From Clostridia bacterium (GTDB lineage: Bacteria > Bacillota > Clostridia > Christensenellales > Borkfalkiaceae), in assembly GCA_900770945.1 (NCBI GenBank), contig CAAGME010000006.1:57257-121256 (forward strand): a DNA stretch of 64,000 bases. Direction: 5' to 3'. Position 1 is the first letter of the stretch, and every line of letters begins with the position of its first letter. Position numbers and translations under genes: made by a program. Below, one piece after another: positions 60,582-64,000 of the stretch. The notes under the pieces are model-generated. The model saw only the letters and a program-made list of their open reading frames with translations, ran no database searches and had not been told where the DNA came from.

Positions 60582-62321
60582 ATGTCAATAGAAGAAGAAA
60601 AGAACGCGCCATGGCTTAAAAGTTACGGCGAGGTCAAATTTCATATCGATTATCCGAAGGGGTCCATGAGCGACGTAGTTTTGGCTACTGCCGACCGTTA
60701 CCCCAACCAAACCGCGCTTTCGTGCATGGGTACGAAGATACCGTATAAACTCATGAAGCGCAAGATTATGCAGACGGCGCGCGCTTTTGCCGCGCTCGGC
60801 ATAAAAAAAGGCGACAAGGTTACAATCTGCATGCCTAACTTGCCGCAGACGGTTTATTCTTTGTACGCGCTCAACTATATCGGCGCGGTTGTGAGCCTTA
60901 TCCATCCGCTTTCCGCTTTGGGCGAAATCGCGTATTACTTAAGCGAAGTCGATTCGCATATAATACTTACACTCGACTCTTTTTATTCGAAAATGCTTTC
61001 CGTACAGAAGCAGTACCCGATTGACAAAATCATTTTAACGGGCGCGGCGGAAGAACTCGGATTTATGAAGAAGTGGGCGTATAAGCTCATTAAAGGCAAA
61101 AAAGACAGGGATTACACCGTTGACGAGAACGTCGTTTATTGGGAAGAATTTATCAAGGAAGGAAAAAACGTCAAAGCCCCCGCGGCGGCGCATTTGGGCG
61201 AAGACGAGCTTTCCGTCATTCTTTTTTCCGGCGGCACTACTGGCGTTACAAAGGGCATAATGCTTTCAAGCAAGAACTTCAACGCGCTCGCTTTGCAGAC
61301 GGCAACCATGTGCAACAGGCGTATTCAAGGCAAAAAAATGCTTGCGGCGATGCCGTGTTTCCACGGTTTCGGCTTGGGCGTTTGCGTGCATACGATGATG
61401 GTTTTAGGCGGCGAATCTATACTCGTGCCTAAGTTCAACGTCAAAGATTACGCGCTTTTAATCAAGAAAAACAAACCCAACTACATAGCCGGCGTTCCTA
61501 CTTTGTATGAAGCCTTAACGAGAAACAACTACCTCGACGGCGTTAATCTGAGCTGTTTGATGGGTGTTTTTTCGGGCGGCGACAGCCTTTCCGTTGAGCT
61601 TAAAAAGAAGTTTGACGCGTTTTTAAGCGAACATGGCGCGACGGTGAGAGTGCGCGAGGGCTACGGTACCACGGAATGCGTTACCGCAAGCTGCTTAACG
61701 CCTTATAACAAGGAAAAGGAAGGCTCGATAGGCTTGCCTTATCCCGACACTTACTATAAAATCTGCAAAGTCGGCACGACGGAAGAAGTGCCTTACGGCA
61801 AAGAGGGCGAAATCTGTTTGTCCGGTCCGACGGTTATGCTCGGCTACTACAACCGACCCGATGAGAACGCAAACACGCTCAAAAAACACGCCGACGGCAA
61901 AATCTGGCTGCACACGGGCGACCTCGGAATGATGGACGACGAGGGCTTTATATTCTTTAAACAGCGCATTAAGCGTATGATAATAACGAGCGGTTACAAC
62001 GTTTACCCGTCGCAGATAGAAAACATTATCGACGGACACGAAGCCGTGCAGATGAGTTGCGTTATCGGCGTTAAGGACGAGTACAAAATGCAACGAGTAA
62101 AAGCCTTTATCACGCTTAAGCCCGGCTATGAGCCGAACGCGGCGACAAAGAGAAGCATTCTCAATTATTGCAGAACGAGGATAGCAAAATACGCGCTTCC
62201 TTACGATATCGAATTCCGTAACGAACTCCCGAAAACGCTTGTCGGCAAGATTGCTTACACCGTTCTCGAAAAGGAAGAAAACGAAAAAATAACGGCTTCC
62301 CAAGCGACCGCAAACGCATAA
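60582..62321 (+). CDS. Acyl-CoA synthetase/AMP-dependent ligase
   Basis: The 579-aa enzyme of the ANL superfamily activates a carboxylic acid with ATP and joins it to CoA. The P-loop-like motif ILFSGGTTGVTKG is at about 213-225. REGYGTTECVTA, HTGDLGMMDDEGFIFFKQRIKRMI and the C-terminal catalytic lysine in LPKTLVGKI are complete. It resembles long-chain fatty-acid CoA ligases, but the acid is unknown. It follows the E2-like gene by 62 nt without a terminator, so the two are likely co-expressed. RBS GAGGAAAA. Confidence 0.92.
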   Translation: MSIEEEKNAPWLKSYGEVKFHIDYPKGSMSDVVLATADRYPNQTALSCMGTKIPYKLMKRKIMQTARAFAALGIKKGDKVTICMPNLPQTVYSLYALNYIGAVVSLIHPLSALGEIAYYLSEVDSHIILTLDSFYSKMLSVQKQYPIDKIILTGAAEELGFMKKWAYKLIKGKKDRDYTVDENVVYWEEFIKEGKNVKAPAAAHLGEDELSVILFSGGTTGVTKGIMLSSKNFNALALQTATMCNRRIQGKKMLAAMPCFHGFGLGVCVHTMMVLGGESILVPKFNVKDYALLIKKNKPNYIAGVPTLYEALTRNNYLDGVNLSCLMGVFSGGDSLSVELKKKFDAFLSEHGATVRVREGYGTTECVTASCLTPYNKEKEGSIGLPYPDTYYKICKVGTTEEVPYGKEGEICLSGPTVMLGYYNRPDENANTLKKHADGKIWLHTGDLGMMDDEGFIFFKQRIKRMIITSGYNVYPSQIENIIDGHEAVQMSCVIGVKDEYKMQRVKAFITLKPGYEPNAATKRSILNYCRTRIAKYALPYDIEFRNELPKTLVGKIAYTVLEKEENEKITASQATANA

Positions 62322-62328
62322 TACGGGG

Positions 62329-62343
62329 CTATAAGTCGATTAA
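62329..62343 (+). repeat. 15-base intergenic motif, 14/15 copy
   Basis: CTATAAGTCGATTAA, 7 nt after the acyl-CoA ligase stop, between AATAC and GTATT, which can pair. Confidence 0.7.
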
Positions 62344-62371
62344 ACGGTATTTTATACATTTTTTGTACAAG

Positions 62372-62402
62372 AAAAGCAGGACTTAAAAAAGCCCTGCTTT
62401 TT
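62372..62402. terminator. Bidirectional terminator between convergent genes
   Basis: AAAAGCAGG (62372-62380) and CCTGCTTTT (62393-62401), A-rich on the left and T-rich on the right. Confidence 0.8.
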
Positions 62403-62436
62403 GCGTACGCTAACTGTTTTTGCGTTTTTGTGCATT

Positions 62437-64000
62437 TTATAAATGACAAATCAGCTCTGCGATAAAGACGCCGACAATGAGTGCGGCTACTATAAGGAGC
62501 CACCACAAAATCAAAGTAGTTTCCGTTATAGTGCTTTGCAAATGCGATTCGATCGTAAATTCCGTCTGTGCGTTTCCGTGAGAAGAAGCTATGCTTAACG
62601 TGTGTTTACCCTCGGTTAAGGTGGCGAGGAACTCTTGCTTTAAAACGATTTTCGTGCCGTCGTTTTGCTTTTCGTACATAGATTCGTCGATGGTAACGCC
62701 GTCAACCGATACGCCGATAAATGAAGAAGAATGGATATTCGAAGTGAACGAAAGCTTTTCGTTATCCTCTTTTTTCCACTTGCCGTTTTTGCCCTCGATA
62801 ATTTCGGGGATTAAAACCGTACGTTTGTACCCGCAAATGTTGCATTCCCCGTCCTTATCGTCGTCATACACATGCCCCGTCGCCGGCGTTTTCGTTTGCG
62901 CTACTAATATCGTGTCGCAACGCGAGCAATGCTTGCCCTCGGTTAAGCCTGTTGTTGTGCAGGTTGCTGCAATTGCTTGGTCTATGACCTCGATATGCCC
63001 TAAAGTGGGCGTTTCAGTTTGTTCAACTAACGTAGTTTTGCAACGAGAACAATGTTTGCCTTCGGTTAAGCCCGTTGTTGTGCAGGTTGCCGCAACGGCT
63101 TCGTCTTTAACTTCGATATGTCCTAAAGCGGGCGTTTCCGTTTGCTCAACTAACGTAGTGTTGCAACGAGAACAGTGCTTGCCTTCGGTTAAGCCTGTTG
63201 TTGTGCAGGTTGCGGCAATTGCTTTGTCTTTAACTTCGATATGTCTTAAAGCAGGCGTTTCGTCTTGCTTAACTAACGTAGTGTTGCAACGGGAGCAGTG
63301 TTTACCTTCGGTTAAGCCCATTGTTGTGCAAGTAGCCGCAACGGCTTTGTCTATGACTTCGATATGTCCGAGAGAGGGCGTTTCTGTTTGTGCTACTAAT
63401 ACAGTATTGCACCGCGAACAATGTTTACCTTCGGTTTTCCCTGTCGTGGTACAAGTTGCGGGAATTGCTTGGTCTATGACCTCGATATGCCCTAAAGCAG
63501 GCGTTTCGTCTTGCTTAACTAACGTAGTGTTGCAACGAGAGCAATGCTTGCCTTCGGTTAAGCCCGTTGTTGTACAAGTAGCGGCAACGGCTTCGTCTTT
63601 AACTTCGATATGACCTAAAGCGGGCGTTTCGTCTTGCTTAACTAATACAGTCTTGCAACGCGAACAATGTTTGCCTTCGGTTAAGCCTGTCGTGGTGCAA
63701 GTTGCGGCGACCGCCTTGTCTTTAACTTCGATATGCCCTAAAGCGGGCGTTTTGTCTTGCTTAACTAATACAGTATTGCAACGGGAGCAATGCTTGCCTT
63801 CGGTTAAGCCTGTTGTTGTGCAGGTTGCGGCAATTGCTTTGTCTATGACTTCCTTATGCCCTAAAGCAGGTTTTTCGCTGTAGGTTGAATAAGAGCAACG
63901 GTTGCAAGTAACGTATTTATCCCAGCCGATTTCGGTACAAGTGGGTACTTGAGCTTCGTGTACTTTCTCGTCATGACCTAAAGCCGTCGTTTCCGTTTGC
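62437..64000 (-). CDS. Surface protein with 41-residue CxxC repeats and C-terminal membrane anchor (3' part)
   Basis: The minus-strand frame is open from the window edge to the stop at 62437, so the N-terminus lies beyond the window. The visible 520 residues begin with two diverged units (HEAQVPTCTEIGWDKYVTCNRC and on), then eight 41-aa repeats of the form TPALGHIEVKDKAIAATC...GLTEGKHCSRCNTTLV, each with one lone Cys and one CxxC pair. A final unit with CNICGYKRT leads to an about 110-residue beta-rich domain (ending LTEGKHTLSIASSHGNAQTEF) and a membrane segment LILWWLLIVAALIVGVFIAE with a short tail. Such repeats are known to me from secreted proteins of gut Firmicutes; the function is unknown. 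An internal ATG at 63321 is not the start. Confidence 0.85.
   Translation of the reverse strand, partial: QTETTALGHDEKVHEAQVPTCTEIGWDKYVTCNRCSYSTYSEKPALGHKEVIDKAIAATCTTTGLTEGKHCSRCNTVLVKQDKTPALGHIEVKDKAVAATCTTTGLTEGKHCSRCKTVLVKQDETPALGHIEVKDEAVAATCTTTGLTEGKHCSRCNTTLVKQDETPALGHIEVIDQAIPATCTTTGKTEGKHCSRCNTVLVAQTETPSLGHIEVIDKAVAATCTTMGLTEGKHCSRCNTTLVKQDETPALRHIEVKDKAIAATCTTTGLTEGKHCSRCNTTLVEQTETPALGHIEVKDEAVAATCTTTGLTEGKHCSRCKTTLVEQTETPTLGHIEVIDQAIAATCTTTGLTEGKHCSRCDTILVAQTKTPATGHVYDDDKDGECNICGYKRTVLIPEIIEGKNGKWKKEDNEKLSFTSNIHSSSFIGVSVDGVTIDESMYEKQNDGTKIVLKQEFLATLTEGKHTLSIASSHGNAQTEFTIESHLQSTITETTLILWWLLIVAALIVGVFIAELICHL
62890..63870 (-). repeat. Eight 123-bp direct repeats coding 41-aa units
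   Basis: GTTGTTGTGCAGGTTGC recurs at 62951 and 63074 with 123-bp spacing, and variants continue to about 63830. Several neighbouring units are almost identical, which suggests recent duplication or gene conversion. Confidence 0.85.

Noticed and set aside
62591..63883. Long plus-strand frames over the 123-bp repeats
   Set aside because: They repeat because the DNA repeats; the minus frame has the conserved CxxC units, the membrane anchor and the correct stop next to a terminator.

Overview
The window looks like chromosomal DNA of a spore-forming, Gram-positive anaerobe of the class Clostridia, probably an uncultured gut or rumen lineage. The evidence is the sporulation genes spoIIE and cwlD and a SigH-type sigma factor, the gene order rpsB-tsf-pyrH-frr-uppS-cdsA-dxr-rseP, mini-RNase III next to rlmB, dnaX-ybaB-recR, strong AGGAGG-type ribosome binding sites, and many lipoproteins and surface proteins typical of gut Firmicutes. 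No tRNA, rRNA, CRISPR array or transposase gene was seen.

Layout. 1-7.6 kb: the start of an ABC ATPase/permease gene (minus strand), then a riboswitch-like leader with a sodium-pump beta subunit and a small gamma-like protein, an unknown membrane protein, an EamA transporter, cysK and a MATE transporter. 7.8-15.2 kb (cassette A): a LytTR response regulator, a GHKL kinase, a lipoprotein with carbohydrate-binding-like modules and a membrane-anchored GH3 enzyme. 15.3-18.8 kb: trpS and spoIIE on the minus strand. 19.3-29.0 kb (cassette B): a lipoprotein, a large GH3 enzyme with four Ig-like modules, a small lipoprotein, a 47-aa peptide and an 844-aa secreted protein. 29.4-36.7 kb: the translation, lipid and isoprenoid operon rpsB to rseP. 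36.9-46.9 kb (cassette C): a small Cys/Pro-rich ORF, a long structured leader, a second LytTR/GHKL pair, a lipoprotein, a third GH3 enzyme, a 46-aa peptide related to the one in B and a secreted protein related to the one in B. 47.3-51.5 kb: an SPFH/zinc-ribbon protein, DUF1858, a zinc-ribbon membrane protein and a cyclophilin-like lipoprotein. 51.8-57.6 kb: cwlD, mrnC-rlmB, sigma factor, dnaX, ybaB-recR. 57.7-62.3 kb: malQ, an E2-type acyltransferase-like protein and an acyl-CoA ligase. 62.4-64 kb: the 3' part of a minus-strand surface protein with 41-residue CxxC repeats.

The three carbohydrate cassettes are the most distinctive content. Each pairs a domain-permuted GH3 beta-glycosidase with lipid-anchored binding proteins. 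Two of them start with their own two-component system. Two contain a tiny peptide gene with a V-E-[IV]-[IV]-x4-E-[NS]-VIVTS core, exactly 13 nt before a related secreted protein and just after two perfect hairpins. A plausible reading is sensing and breakdown of an oligosaccharide at the cell surface. The peptides and the secreted proteins have no function I can name.

The intergenic DNA is rich in repeated structure: a 15-base motif (CTATAAGTCGATTAT) after several genes, strings of small hairpins separated by ATATCGA, a 66-bp tandem repeat, a 50-bp perfect palindrome, and a perfect inverted pair of DnaA boxes.
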